DNA from: Notamacropus eugenii
Taxonomy: Eukaryota; Chordata; Mammalia; Diprotodontia; Macropodidae
Length of the DNA: 64,000 bases
NCBI RefSeq assembly: GCF_028372415.1
Contig: NC_092874.1
Location: 55,589,865-55,653,864 of the forward strand
Direction of reading: 5' to 3'
Shown: positions 1 to 11,522 of the stretch, piece after piece
Numbering within the stretch: the stretch's first letter is position 1
Layout of the letters: each line of letters begins with the position of its first letter
Translations under genes and position numbers: made by a program
The notes under the pieces: generated by a model
What the model saw: the letters and a program-made list of their open reading frames with translations, nothing else
What the model was told of the DNA's origin: nothing
The model's database searches: none

Positions 1-118
1 AGGGGAACTCTTGATAAGGGGCTCTTTCAAACCCCTCAAGGTTCTCTACACACTGATGGGTTATAACTTGCATTTTGTGTGTTTATTTGGAAAATAATGT
101 AATTACTATGACTTTAAC
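1..118. repeat. Ancient interspersed repeat, end of a copy cut by the window edge
   Basis: Bases about 60-110 (ttataacttgcatttTgtgt and onward) match 20730-20790 almost base for base, so this is the end of a dispersed repeat that is seen more fully at 20360-20795. I cannot name the family with certainty. A hAT-type DNA element is one possibility for the longer copy. Confidence 0.5.
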
Positions 119-124
119 ACTGTT

Positions 125-1147
125 GGTTTTTGTCCTTCTTCTTCAAAGAGGACCAAAGTGACATCACCATGATAAAGTAAAATTTTAGTGTGTCTGACTG
201 TGGCTGATCAGACCAATAGGAGGTCAGAATGCTCTACCACATGTTGGGCACAGATAGTCCATGTGAATATTTGGGATGGATATCCCAAATTTGTGCATCC
301 TACATTTACTTTGTGCTGTCTCAATTCTGCTTTGTTCATAGATCATAGCACCCTTTCTGATGGGGGCATGCCATGCTGAATGGTCCTGTGCCAGTGTCTT
401 CCATGTTGCACAGTCAAATCCAAAGTTCTTGAGAGAGACCTAGAGAGTATCCTTCTGGCCACCATGTGATTGCCTGACCCATGCAAGTTCTCCATAAAAT
501 AGTCTTTTTGGCAAGCATATATTTGGCATTCAAACAATGTGGCCAGCCCAACAGAGTTGTGCTCTCTGAAGCATAGTTTGAATACTTGGCAATTTAGTTC
601 GAACAAGGACTTCAGTGTCTAATATCTTATCCTGCCAGGTGATCCTCAGACTCCTCCTAAGACAGTTCACATGGAAGTGATTCAGTTTGCTGGCATAGTG
701 CTAGTAGACTGTCCATGTTTCACAAGCATATAACAATGAGGTCAGCACACCAGCTCTGCAGACCTTCGGTTTGGTAGTCAGTCTAATACCTCTTCTCTCC
801 CAAACTTTTCTTCAGGAGCCTCTCAAACACTGAACTAGCTCTGGCAATACATGCATCAACCTCATTGTCAATGTGTACATCCCTGGAAAGTACACTACCA
901 AGGGAAATGAACTTATCTACAGCATTCAAAACTTCTCCTTTTGTTGTAACCCATGGTTCCATGTATGGATGGTGTATTGGTGACTGATGGAGCACCTGTG
1001 TTTTCTTGATGTTAAATATTAGGCCAAAATTAGCACAGGCAGCAGAGAATTGATCCATACTTTGTTGCATCTCAGCTTCAGAAGTTGCATTGAGTACACA
1101 TTCATCTGCAAACAGAAAATCATGCACCAACACTCCCTCCACTTTGG
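125..1147 (-). mobile_element. RTE-clade LINE, 3' end with reverse-transcriptase C-terminal part (broken)
   Basis: Read on the minus strand, bases 1147-783 encode the end of a non-LTR reverse transcriptase. The catalytic box appears as FLFADE at about 1112-1101 in place of the active FADD. It is followed by the block 'FSAACANFGLIFNIKKTQVLHQ' that typifies RTE and related LINE polymerases. Downstream comes roughly 650 bp of 3' sequence ending near 125 with the family tail (…gaagaaggacaaaaac in minus orientation). The Asp-to-Glu change in the catalytic pair and the loss of the rest of the ORF make it a dead copy. Same family as the copies at 6041-8104 and 27640-32341. It may be the 3' half of the same insertion as 6041-8104, since orientation and order agree. 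Confidence 0.8.
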
Positions 1148-1208
1148 TCTTGCAGCAGGTGCAGATATACTGGGAGCTGTAGTCACAACCCTGCACACAG
1201 GGGCCCAG
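1148..1208 (+). mobile_element. RTE 5' UTR fragment in opposite orientation to its neighbour
   Basis: The 61 bases from gcagcaggtgcagat to cccaggcc match the RTE 5' region at 28675-28735 in plus orientation, and the reverse complement of 7490-7540. They abut the minus-strand RTE piece at 1147/1148, so the two RTE parts are head-to-tail inverted. This could be 5' inversion at integration (twin priming) followed by deletion, or two separate events. Confidence 0.6.
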
Positions 1209-1645
1209 GCCATAAATTTAAAATGCAGCCAGCCAGAAAAATTTCTAAGGACTGTAGCCAAAGAGTTTAGAACACTGGAGAAGATTAATGAATTTTCTTA
1301 CTTGAAACAATTGTTCCAGTATGCAGGACTAACTCCTACTTTTAGCTTTCTTAGGGAGATTATTTAATAAGAAAAAAAGTCACATAATCAAAGTTTGTGG
1401 AACTACTTAAAACAATTTAACAGATTAAGGAGTCTGAAGATTAATCATTTTAAGATTGCAAGGGAAAACCACTGAGATCTTAGGGTAATTCCAGGAACTC
1501 ACTCCCTTCTGAAATATCTTAGTAAGTTTTGCGGTACCACTCTGTAGAATTTGTTTTAAGGAAAATAAGGATTAGATTTTATAAAAATGTTTTAAAAGTA
1601 AATGTCAAGATTCAGAGCTTCATTGCTCTAGAACAATGAAGGAAG
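1209..1645 (+). mobile_element. Family-B ERV internal fragment
   Basis: This stretch aligns along its length, in reverse complement, with 51480-51905, which lies upstream of a family-B LTR on the minus strand. Landmarks shared by both include the 'aaatgcagcc…ccagaaaaa' start and the 'ggtacc…actctgtagaattt' and 'aatgtcaagattcagagc' blocks. It has no open frame of note. I assign it to the ERV family only by that context. Confidence 0.55.
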
Positions 1646-1915
1646 GTGGCTAGTATAGAAGTAATCCTACAGTAAAGAAAGAAAAAAATAGGTAAACAGT
1701 TTGTGTTTTGTAGCAATCTCTTGTTAACCCTTCCTTGACATTTGTGACCAGGAAAAGAGAAAAGATTGTTTAAACCAAAGATCTCTTGTAACTCTCCCAG
1801 GTCAGAGACCCTTCCCTTCTCCCTGTTAACCCCTCTTCTCTCTGATCAGATTTCCAAATACAGGTGTTGAAAAAACATGCTGGAAAAATGTAGGGAAACT
1901 TGAATTACTTTCTGG
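1646..1915. other. Unassigned sequence
   Basis: No coding signature or recognised repeat. Locally pyrimidine-rich around 1795-1855. Confidence 0.4.
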
Positions 1916-2090
1916 TTACATAAATTTATTAGCTGTGTGCCAAGTGATCTTATCTCTGTTTGCCTAAGTTTTCCTATATGAAAAGAGAAATATAATAATG
2001 GTATCCAGCTCCCAGGGTTGTTGTGAGATCAAAATAATATAAGGATTGTAAAGTGCTTAACATAGGGACTGACCTATGCTAAGTATTGCA
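1916..2090 (+). repeat. MIR-type SINE
   Basis: Contains the MIR core pattern: 'tagctgtgtgccaagtgatc', then a cctaagttt-type block, then 'gggttgttgtgagatcaaa' and 'aagtgcttaac'. Old and diverged. Confidence 0.65.
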
Positions 2091-2146
2091 TTGTTTCTTT
2101 ATTTGAATGTAATTGTTCCATACCTGATTAGTCAAAAGTGGTTTTA

Positions 2147-2167
2147 AAATGCCAGAGGTCATGTGAA
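2147..2167 (+). repeat. Target-site duplication of the first HAL1-like element, left copy
   Basis: AAATGCCAGAGGTCATGTGA lies directly before the L1 5' end. An imperfect partner (AAATGCCAAAGGTAATATGA, three differences) lies at 5193-5212 after the A-rich tail. It is preceded by TTTT, giving the expected L1 endonuclease TTTT/AA site. Confidence 0.75.
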
Positions 2168-2952
2168 GGGGATAGAGCCAAGATGGCCAAGTAGAAGCAT
2201 GGACCTGCTCGAGCTCTTCCCCAAAAGCCCATAAAATATCTGTAAAAATGACTCTAAACAAATTCTAGAGCAGCAGAAGCCACAAAATGACAAAGTGAAA
2301 TAGATTTCCAGTCCAAGACAGTCTGGAAGGCTGACAGGAAGGGTCTATTGTACTGAGCTCAGAGTGCAGCAGAGCCCAGTGTGGGTTGCACTGGCACAGA
2401 CAGAAGTGAAGCAAGTTTCAGGGTGCTGAATCATGAGCAGCTGCTGTAGTTTCCAGATTTCTCAACTCACCAACACCAGAGATATCTTCAAAGGTCAGTG
2501 AGAAAGCTCTTTCACCTGGGTGAGAGGGGAGGGTGGTCCCACCCCAACTTCAGCCCCAAGGCACAGGCAGCCATTGCTGCATCAGCAGGTGCTTCTGGAG
2601 CTCTCAGCCTAGACAGTGGGGGAAATTGAGAGGCTGATCTGGGTCTCAGTCATGAGTGGAGGTCTTGGGGAAAGGAGGAGTGCTGATATGGTCATGGAGC
2701 TGGTGACAGCTATGGAGAGGGAATCCTACTCATAGTTCCAGAGCTGAAAAGAGTGCTTTTGGTTGCTCACAGACCAGAACACAGGCCAGAAGAGGAATAA
2801 ACACCTCTCGCTTGACTATGCCACTTTGGAAGAACTGAAAACTTACAGGTCTCTAGAGATATCTCAGAGAACAGCTGCACAAAATCTCTGAAGCCGGGGT
2901 AGTATACCCTCCACTTGACAAAGAACTCAAAAGTCAAATAATTGGCTGGAAA

Positions 2953-4055
2953 ATGCCCAAAAATGGGAAAAAATAAGACTATAGAAGATTACTTTCTTGG
3001 GGAAAAGGTATTTTCTTCCATCCTTTCATATGAGGAAGAAAAAAGCATGCAATCCGAAGAAGAACAAATTATACAACTGGAGGAAGACAGCAACATCAAG
3101 AACCCTACATCCAAAGCCTCCAAAAAAATATGCAATGGTCTCAGGTCATGGAATAGCTCAAAAAGGATTTTGAAAATCAAGTAAGAGAAGTGGAGGAAAA
3201 ATTGGGAAGAGAAATGAGAGAGACTCAAGAAAATCATGAAAAACACATCAACAGCTTGCTAGAGGAGACCCCCAAAATGCTGAAGAATATAATACCTTTA
3301 AAAATAGACTAACCCAAATGGCAAAAGAGGTCCAAAAAGCCAATGAGGAGAAGAAAGCCTTAAAAAGGAGAATTGGCCAAATGGAAAAGGAGATTCAAAA
3401 GCTCACTGAAGAAAATAGTGTTTAGAAATTAGAATTGAGCAGATGGAAGCTAATGACTTTGTGATAAATCAAGAAATTATAAAACAAAACCAAAAGAATG
3501 AAAAAATAGAAGACAATGTGAAATATCTCACTGGAAAAACAACTGACCTGGAAAATAGATCCAGGAGAGATAATTTAAAAATTATTGGTCTACCTGAAAA
3601 CCATGATGAAAAAAAGAGCCTAGACATCATCTTCCAAGAAATTATCAAGGAAACCTGCCCTGATATTCCAGAACCAGAGGGTAAAATAGAAATGAAAAGA
3701 ATTCACCAATCATCTCCTGAAAGAGATCCCAAAAGGAAAACTTCTAGGAATATTGTAGCTAAATTCCAGAATTCCTAGGTCAAGGAGAAAATATTACAAG
3801 CAGCCAGAAGGAAACAATTCAAGTACTGTGGAAATATAACACAGATTTAGCAGCTTCTATACTAAGGGATTGAAGGGCTTAGAATATGATATTCCAGAGG
3901 TCAAAGGAGCTAGGATTAAAACCAAGAGTCACCTACCAAGCAAAACTGAATAAAATACTTCAGGGGAAAAAATGGAATCTCAATGAAATAGAGGACTTTC
4001 AAGCATTCTTGTTGAAAAGACCACAGCTGAATAGAAAATCTGACTTTCAAACATA
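2953..4055 (+). pseudogene. L1/HAL1 ORF1 pseudogene
   Basis: Two readable stretches remain (about 2942-3184 and 3443-3778), separated by frameshifts and stops. They match the intact ORF1 at 11523-12611: the N-terminal NKTIEDYF motif, a coiled-coil zone rich in E, K and Q, the RRM start around 'NRSRRDNLKIIGLPE', and the C-terminal block including 'QVKEKILQAA'-like sequence near 3780-3810. The initiating ATG at 2953 is out of frame with the first open stretch. Not functional. Confidence 0.8.
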
Positions 4056-4197
4056 AGAATCAAGAGAAACAGGAAAAGATAAACAGGGAAGAGAAGCCAT
4101 AAGGGACTTATTAAAATTGAACTGTTTACATTCCTACATGGAAAGATGATACTTGTAACTCATGAGACCTTTTCCAGTATTAGGACAGTTAGAGGGA

Positions 4198-4335
4198 ATA
4201 TACACACATACACACACATGTATGCATGTATATATACATACATACATATATGTATATATTACATATGTAGGTGTAATGGTATGTATGTGCATATTATATA
4301 TGTGTAGGTATGTTTATGTACATGGGTATATGTAT

Positions 4336-4384
<49 letters not shown>

Positions 4385-4385
4385 G
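4198..4385. repeat. TG/TA-rich low-complexity tract
   Basis: Alternating purine-pyrimidine sequence (cacaca, then tgtatgta, then a pure (TA)n run at about 4345-4378). It lies inside the 3' UTR of the HAL1-like element, where the other two copies have short cacaca (reverse complement) or tatata tracts. It is therefore probably an expansion of an element-borne seed. Confidence 0.85.
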
Positions 4386-5212
4386 ACAGAGGACAAAAGG
4401 TGACCTGAGTATGAAGAGAGAATACCTAAAAAATAAAATTTGCTGTTGAGTGAAATGTACTAAGAGTAAGAGAAAGGAAAAGGTAGAATGTAGCAAATCA
4501 TCTCACATAAAAGAGGCAAGAAAGAACTTTTACAATGGAGGGGATGAGGGGAAAATGAAAGGGAATAAGTGAGCCTTACTCTCATGGGCCTTGGCTTAAT
4601 GAAGGAATAACACACACTTGATTGGATATGGAAATCTATTTTACCCTGCAGGAAGATGGGGAAGGGGATAGAAGAGGGAAGATAATAGAAGGAAAGGGGT
4701 GATTAGAAACAAACACTATTGGGGGAGGACAGGTCAAGGGAGAGAATGGAATAAATAGAGGGTTGGACAGGCAGAGGGGAATGTGGTTAGTCTTTTGCAA
4801 AATAACTATCATGTAAGTGCCTTTATACATATGTCCTATATTAAATTGCTTGTTTTCTCAATGACGATGAGTGGGGAGAGAGGAAGGGAGAGAATATGGA
4901 ACTCAAAGCTTTAAAAATGAATGTTAAAAATTGTTTTTTCATGCAACTGGGAAATAAAATGTACAGGCAATGGGATATAGAAATCTATTTTTCCCTAAAG
5001 GAAAATAGAGGGGAGGGAGATGGAAGAAAGCAGGGGGCTAATAGAAGGGCGGACAAACTGGAAGAAGGGGTGGATGGGGTGCATGCTGTCCTGGGGTGGG
5101 GGAATGGGAAGAGATGGGGAGAAAATTTTGAATTCAAATTCTTGTTGAGTATTGAAAACTAAAAAATAAATAAATTATATATTAAAGAAATAAAATGCCA
5201 AAGGTAATATGA

Positions 5213-5955
5213 TCAGTGATTTTTATGTGGAATAATTTAAAAATGCAATTAATGTCATCTGAAGTTTTGTTTCATGTTCTAAATAAATGAGATAGTTTAT
5301 ATTATTACTGTGTTTGTAAGTTCTCTTATACTGTGAAATTTGAGAGACTTGTAACAGAAATGCTGTTCGACAATAGAACTTTTTAATTTGGATGCTATTA
5401 CACATGAATTGGATTTTGAAGAGGATGTGACAAAAACAGATATTTGAAAACTGTTAAATGTTTAATAAGGTATATTTGTTATCAATCTGATGATAATAAT
5501 ATGTAATAGCAAATTTTTATTTGAAAATCTTGGTTATTATGAAGGTGTATAGGATGGTTTTAAGATATAGCTTCAACATATTAATGATGAGTCAACTAAC
5601 AGGTAGTTACTATATGTCTGAAGTCCCAGAATATGAGTAGTTTTAAATTATAAGTAAAGTATAGGTGAAATGTTACCTGTTAGAGAAACATCAGGAAAGA
5701 TATTTAAAACCTAAGTTGTAGTTAGTGAAATTTTGCTATTTAAGGTAAAGATTCTTGGGATTGTAATTTACTATTGTTTTGAGCTTTTATTAGAGAGATA
5801 GTTGTCTGAATTGTCATGAAGCCAATAGTAGAAAGTGGTATGTGCTGCAGTCTGGGAACTGCTAAAGGTGGATATCTGTGCCTGGGAAAAGTTTTGGGGA
5901 TGACTTTGACATGGCCCAAGGTAGGATCCTCCTGTCTCTGTTTCCCCATTGAGTA
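5213..5955. other. No recognised feature
   Basis: AT-rich unique-looking sequence with no open frame of note. Confidence 0.4.
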
Positions 5956-6040
5956 ATTTCCATTCTCAGGTAGATGGCCGCTCATGGCTGCTTTGGCAGG
6001 CCACACGCCTCCAAGGGCCATATGTTGTGCAGGACTGCTC
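5956..6040. repeat. Possible hAT miniature element end
   Basis: The string ending in ggccatatgttgtgcaggac resembles the block at 43285-43305 (aggctatatgttgtgcaggt). The shared ending suggests a dispersed non-autonomous DNA element with a 'gcaggcc…acatatgg' type end. Weak assignment. Confidence 0.35.
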
Positions 6041-8104
6041 TAGAATCATGTCCTTATTACTAACCAATGTGACTCCATCAGCATGGAGTAGCTGAGAAGC
6101 ACTATAGGTCTTTGGATCATAAATAGCCCTTAGGGAGTCATAAAAAGTACCTTAGATTGTTACTATCAGCATAAAATTTATTTCATCTGTTTTCTTACTG
6201 AACCAATAATCCTGTATCTCTCTAAGCTTCAATTGTACTTTACTTTTGATGGAATTAAATGTTGCCTTCTTCGAGAGGAATGAACTATTGTGCTGATAAA
6301 CCCTGTGGAGTTCTCGTTTTTTCATTTAGCACTTTGTGAGTATCCCCATCATTTTCATCAAACTAGTCTTGATGTACATGAGTTTCCTGAACCAAATGAG
6401 CAAATGCAGTGCTGTACACCAAATCTCTGAAAGCTGCCCATTCCTTTTCTGCTCCACTCTTGTCAACTGTGTTTTGGGACAACTTTTTTTCCAAGTTAGC
6501 AACAAACTGTTCCCACTCAGAGAAGACTTCTAATCTGTTGACATCAATTTTTCTGGTAGTCATTTTGTCTTCTCATTACAATAACATAGTCTATTAAATG
6601 CCAATGTTTGCTATGAGGGTGCATCCATGAAGTTTTGTGTTTAGGTAAGTGGAAGACAGTGTTGGTGATGAGAAGGTCATGTGATGCACAAGTCTTCAGT
6701 AGTAAAGTGACCAATGCTGTTGCTGTTTCCCTCTCCATTCTTCCCTAAGACTCTGCCAAGTCTCATAGTCTGAGCCTGCTCTAGTATTAAGGTCACCCAG
6801 AATTATAAGCTTTTCTTCTTTTGGCACATTGATGATAAGGATCTCCAGGTCTTCATAAAATTTTTCTTTGATGTCATCAGGGTTCTTCATGGTGGAAGTG
6901 TAGGCATCAATAATGGTGGTGTGGCGTTTTCCTGCAAGTGGCAATCACATTGTTTTGAGTCTGTCATTTGCTTCTTTCGGTGGGAATACAAGCCGCTGAC
7001 TATATTAGTTTTGATTGCACACCCTACACTAGCTTCACTGCGCTCCCCTTTACTGTGGCCACTCCAGAAAAATGTGTATTGAGCTGCAGTTTCAGCAAAC
7101 TGACCTTCATTTGTCAACTTTGTTTCACTCAAGGCTGCTACCTGGATGCGATACCTGCTGAGTTCTCTTGCAACAAGAACTGTTTGTCTTTCAGGTCAAT
7201 TGGATTTTGTGTTTTTTTGTAAGTGTGTGCACGTTCCTTGTACTGGTGGTGAGTGGAATCATCCTTGCAGAAGTTTTTGTGTTTTGGTTTTTTTTGTATT
7301 TTGACTGCAGACTGATATCCCCATCTGCTGCAGTAAACAGGCCAGGGTTGGGTAAGCAAACAGTTTTTAGGGCACCTTTTCTACTCCCTTCCTCCCACCA
7401 AGAGGAAAGCAGTGTGATCCTTAAAAGGATGCTCAGACAACCAGGGGGCTGCCAAATCCCACTGCTATTTCCAGTGAGAAGACAGACCTAAGCCCTGGGC
7501 TGCCCATGTGTAGGGTTGTGACTATAGCTCCCAGTGTATCTGCACCTGCTGCTTAATCATGTGTCTGTTGCCACAGAACTTTGAGATAAGTAAAAAATGG
7601 TAAAACGATATGGGTGATGTCTTTGATTCATGATTAAACTGGATTTAAGTGAGGCAGAGTTGTGTGAAGTTGTCAGCCTCAGTCTCTCCTCCAGAGTCAT
7701 CATAGTCCAGTGGCAGGGCAGAGTCAAGACAACTGGTGATGGCTCGAGATACAGGGGATGACCTTGGCATCTTCTATGTCCAACCAAGCTTTACGCACTT
7801 CACAGCACTTGCTTCAGCTCCCTTCCTGGCCTTTAGAACAAATTGTTCTCATTCGTCCATTCCACGAGGGCAAGTCTTCACATGCTTAAGGTAGACACCC
7901 CCCTAACTCACTGATGGGTTTGAGACCCCTTGGCTACCCTCAGTCTTGTTTAGCCTGTCTGCCAAAACAGTTTACCGGGATGTGGCCAATGTACATGCTA
8001 CAGCCTGTTGGAGCCAGAGGTGAGAGTTAGGTGGAACAGGTAGACACCAAAGATAGAAAGCAGCCCTGAAAAGGGCCCAGAAGCCCTCACACCAGGGGAG
8101 TAAT
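6041..8104 (-). mobile_element. RTE-clade LINE, 5' UTR and endonuclease region (broken)
   Basis: Read on the minus strand from 8104 leftward: about 600 bp of 5' UTR, then translated fragments of an apurinic-type endonuclease, then sequence that matches the plus-strand RTE copy up to about 31490. Endonuclease signs are 'SETKLTNEGQF' (about 7130) followed by 'LGDLNTRAGSD' (about 6800-6770), the usual GDFN motif of non-LTR endonucleases with Leu for Phe. Frames are broken by shifts and stops. The inner junction near 6041 falls just before the RT domain. The missing RT end is found in the same orientation at 125-1147. Confidence 0.8.
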
Positions 8105-8474
8105 CTTCCATGAACACACCCCACACTCCTCAAGGTTTGTCTAGTATGGACCCAGAAGCAGCCAAGATCCAAATGAAACAGCTGTCCCAAGATTCTGGAT
8201 GAGGGCGGAGTATCCTGTCCTAGTTTATTTTTCTTCTTCCCTTTTGTTGTGTGCCCAGTCACCAAGGCACTGACTGAAGCATGTGTTGGCATTTTCTCCC
8301 TCTACATTCTTGGCATCCCTTTCTTTTATGCTTGCGAGCAAACAGTGTCTAGACAAGACCTATTCAACTTGACATCTTGTCCTGGCCCAACTGGCCTCTT
8401 GTTGCATCTTGGCTTATACCTGCCTCTCCTATATTGGCCAGAAAGGTAAAGTTTCTTTCAGAAAAAAGGGGAAA
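8105..8474 (+). mobile_element. Family-B ERV, 3' internal region with polypurine tract
   Basis: Homologous to 50468-50840 on the minus strand. It ends with the polypurine tract agaaaaaaggggaaa (about 8459-8474) immediately before the LTR. That is the expected place for plus-strand DNA priming in retroviral reverse transcription. A short open frame (8249-8449) shares its reading with an open frame in the other copy, but I cannot assign it to a known ERV protein. Confidence 0.7.
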
Positions 8475-8915
8475 TGTCAAGATGCTATTGGGAGACACCC
8501 TGTTTTCCAGAGCAAAGGCCCAACAAGCACTCTGTGCCCTGAGCTTGGTATAACAACAATCCTTTGCATTCATCTTCTGGAACTGATCGTCCTTGAGCTG
8601 AGGCAAGCACCAGTAAGCTGGGACATGAAGCCCTGCTATGAACAGATTTTTTGTCACTAGACAACTTTGCCTCACTGTTGCTGTTTTGCCTCACTATGGT
8701 TGCCAGACTACACTGTTTGACTCTTTGTCTAGCCACAAATATGAAAATCAAGGTTCGGCCCCAGTAAAGTGGGTAGAACCCTGGCACATGTGTGTGTCTA
8801 ATCTGCCTCCTTGCTTACAGGCTGTTTCCCTCACTTTGAAATTAAGCTTCTGTTTGATTCCTGACTCTCCTGTCTCTAGCCTGCTCTGTTCAGCTCTGGT
8901 TCAGTCTTGTTGACA
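8475..8915 (+). mobile_element. Family-B ERV 3' LTR
   Basis: About 441 bp, starting TGTCAAGATG and ending TTGTTGACA, so its termini are the inverted repeat TGTCAA/TTGACA. A polypurine tract lies just 5'. A 442-bp homologue sits at 50026-50467 on the minus strand, also with a polypurine tract next to its 5' edge. The rest of the provirus is missing or scattered (see 1209-1645). Confidence 0.8.
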
Positions 8916-9160
8916 ATAACATATTCTATCTCTCATCTCCAGGTCCTTTCACTGTACAAAGTACCTGGAATTCAAATGCCTCTCCCCCACTGATTGGTAA
9001 CTCCCTTCCTCAGACCACCACTTTAGGAAAGACTCTCCCTGGGTTCTTTCCAGACTCTTGCTGCTTCTCCTTACTATCTGCCTCAAGCGCCCTAGGGGTA
9101 CCCTACTATTCCCCCATCACCTCACTTTTCAGCTTCACTTTATGAATTGTCTTCCCCCAT
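8916..9160. other. Probable L2-related debris
   Basis: Pyrimidine-rich sequence with clauses typical of L2 3' regions ('ctccttactatctgcctcaag'), too diverged for a firm call. Confidence 0.35.
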
Positions 9161-9470
9161 TAAAATGTCAGCTCTTTGAGGTAGGCATTGCCTTGCTTAC
9201 ATTTATGTTCCTATTTTCTTTTTGTCTCTTTAGTTTCCTGTGAGACTCAACTCAAAAACCAGGTTTTGTTTGTTTGTTTTATCTGAAGGCCTTTCCTGGC
9301 CAGCTCCCTCCTACCACCAGGTTTTGCTTCAACCCTCCATCCCACCTCACCCCACCCCCACCTCCCAGTTTAAAGGTAGGCAGGGACTGCTTCACTTCTG
9401 TCTTTGTATTCCCAGTGCCCAGAACAGTGTCTGGCACAAAGAAGGCGGTTAATAAATGCCCTACTCTGTC
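9161..9470 (+). repeat. L2 LINE 3' end, interrupted
   Basis: Recognisable L2 tail clauses: 'gtcagctctttgaggtaggc', then 'tttgtattcccagtgcccag', then 'ggcggttaataaatgc'. A C-rich block lies between them. Confidence 0.7.
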
Positions 9471-9575
9471 CCTACCTTGTTTTGTGACCTTAGGCAAGTC
9501 ACTTAGCTTTTCTTTTACTCCGTTTTAGGGTTAAAATTAGGTGACCTGCTGTGGTTCCTTCCAACTCCTAACCGT
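9471..9575 (+). repeat. MIR-type SINE fragment
   Basis: 'tgaccttaggcaagtcactt' followed by a diverged core and 'tggttccttccaactcctaa', a standard MIR 3' half. Confidence 0.6.
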
Positions 9576-9579
9576 CTAT

Positions 9580-9984
9580 GCATGATCCTACCCTATACAT
9601 TCTATACAATGCGGCAGGACTGAAAGGCACCCAATAATCTCATTGACCTTTTATCTCAATCAAAAGGGCCTCTTCTCAGATTGTTGTCTTGGACCATTCA
9701 TTATTTAAATTAACCTCAAACATCCTTTATAACCTGGCTCTGTCTTTCTGGCTTCATTATACTTGGTTCATTTCCTGTGCTCTCTCGTCCCATAAAGTTG
9801 GCCTCATCTCTTTGCTTCACATATAGCACAAACAAATCCAACTCCCTGACCTTCTGGCTGGTCATGCCCCCTGTCTAGAATTCATTCTCTCCTCATCTCT
9901 TCATGAAATCCTTCTCTCCCTGGAAGAAACAGCTCAAACAAACACCTTTCCCATGATGCCTTTTGTGATCCTCTTATCTGATGG
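9580..9984 (+). repeat. L2-like LINE fragment
   Basis: Contains 'cttcatgaaatccttctctc'-type clauses of L2 3' regions. Bases 9740-9945 resemble 14045-14250 closely, so both copies derive from the same part of the same subfamily. Confidence 0.55.
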
Positions 9985-10375
9985 TTTGTGGGTTTGCTAT
10001 GGCTACAGTGGTTTGTGGTGCCTGCCCTTTTGGTTATCTTGGCACATTGAAGCTGTAGCAGTCACACCTGGGCAAAACCTTCTCCGCAGACAAGCTAAAC
10101 TAGGTAGAAGGTAACTAACAGACCTCAAACACACCAGTTGAGTTAGAAGAATGTCTACCTCAAGCATGTGAGGACTTCTCCCAGCAGAATGAGCAGATGA
10201 GAAGAATTTGTTCCAATGGCCATCTAGGCAACTAAAAGCAGACTCGATGGAGCATATAGAGCTTGGTCAGACATCAAAGATGCCAAGGTCATCCAAGGTC
10301 ATCCAAGACCATCACCAGTCATCTTGACTTCTGCCCTGCCACTGGATTACATTTTGAGAACTGCTGCCGTAAGGC
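9985..10375 (+). mobile_element. RTE 5' UTR fragment
   Basis: Matches the 5' UTR of the RTE copies at 8104-7560 (reverse complement) and at 27700-28560. Shared blocks run from 'gtagcagtcacacctgggc' through 'aagcatgtgaggacttct' to 'ctgccctgccactgga'. It stops before the ORF. Confidence 0.7.
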
Positions 10376-10479
10376 ATGATAAATATGAATAATTCAGGAA
10401 TCAAGTAAAGAAAGCAGGGCCAAAGTACAAGATATGTCCTTACCATCCCATTGTAAATGAAGTCACATTGAGAGGCAAC

Positions 10480-10494
10480 AAAATGGGTATTCTT
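10480..10494 (+). repeat. Target-site duplication, left copy
   Basis: AAAATGGGTATTCTT, perfectly repeated at 13465-13479. It flanks the minus-strand HAL1-like insertion. In element orientation the cut site is TT/AAGA, a usual L1 endonuclease variant. Confidence 0.9.
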
Positions 10495-11522
10495 TTATTT
10501 TTATTTATTTTTTTATTTTATGCAATTTTTTTTTAAATTTTTTTAAATTAATTTTTAACATTTATTTTCACACAATTTTGGGTTACAAATTTTCTCCCCT
10601 TTTATCCCCTCCCCCCCCAAACCCGAGCTTTCTAATTGCCCCTATGACCTATCTACTCTCTCCTCTATCCTCCCTCCCTGCCCTTGTCTCCGTCTTCTCT
10701 TTTGTCCTGTAGGGCCCGATAGCTTTCTTGACCCCTTAACCTGTATTTCTTGTTACCCAGTGGTAAGAACATTACATTTGGTCCTAACACTTTGAGTTCT
10801 AACCTCCTTAGCTCCCTCCCTCTCCACCCCTTCCCCTTGAAAGACAGGCAATTCAATATAGGCCATATCTGTTTAGTTTTGCAAATGATTTCCATACTAG
10901 TTGTGTTGTATAGGACTAATTATATTTCCCTCCATCCTATCCTGTCCCCCTTTACTTCTATTTTCTTATGGTCCTTTCCCTCCCCATGAGTGTCGACCTC
11001 GTATTGCATTCTCCTCCCCATGCCCTCCCCTCCATCCTGCCCCCCACCCTGCTTGTGCCCCTGTCCCCCACTCTCCTGTATTATGAGATAGGTTTTCCTA
11101 TCAGAATGAGTGCGCATTATATTCTTTCCTTTAGTGGAATGTGATGAGAGTAGATCTCATGTTTTTCTCTTGCCTCCCCTCTTTATCCCACCACTAATAA
11201 GTCTTTTGCTTGCCTCTTTTATGAGAGATAATTTGCCCCATATAACTTCTCCCTTTCTCCTCCCAATATTTCTCTCTCACTGCTTGATTTCATTTTTTTT
11301 TTTTTAGTATATGATCCCATCCTCTTCAATTCACTCTGTGCACTCTGTCTCTATGTAGTGTACGTGTGTGCATGTGTGTGTGTGTGTACTCCCACCCAGT
11401 GCTCAGATACTGAAATGTTTCAAGAGTTATAAATATTGTCTTTCCATGTAGGAATGTAAACAGTTCAACTTTAGTAAGTCCCATATGATTTCTCTTTGCT
11501 GTTTGCCTTTTCATGGTTCTCT

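Larger units (their letters stand above)
2168..5192 (+). mobile_element. HAL1-like (ORF1-only) L1 derivative, degraded
   Basis: Starts at ggggatagagccaagatggc, the marsupial L1 5' end, and ends in an A-rich tail near 5160-5190. Bounding target duplications define one 3.0-kb insertion. Order: 5' UTR (2168-2950), a broken ORF1 (about 2953-4055), then purine-rich 3' UTR with a (TG/TA)n tract. No ORF2 endonuclease or reverse-transcriptase sequence lies between ORF1 and the tail. The same architecture recurs at 10495-13464 and, with extra 3' sequence, at 59742-63465. That pattern matches the half-L1 (HAL1) class, which needs ORF2 protein from other elements. The decayed duplications and ORF show this copy is older than the one at 10495-13464. 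Confidence 0.85.

Noticed and set aside
783..1196. Active reverse transcriptase
   Set aside because: Catalytic box changed to FADE and only the C-terminal third is present.
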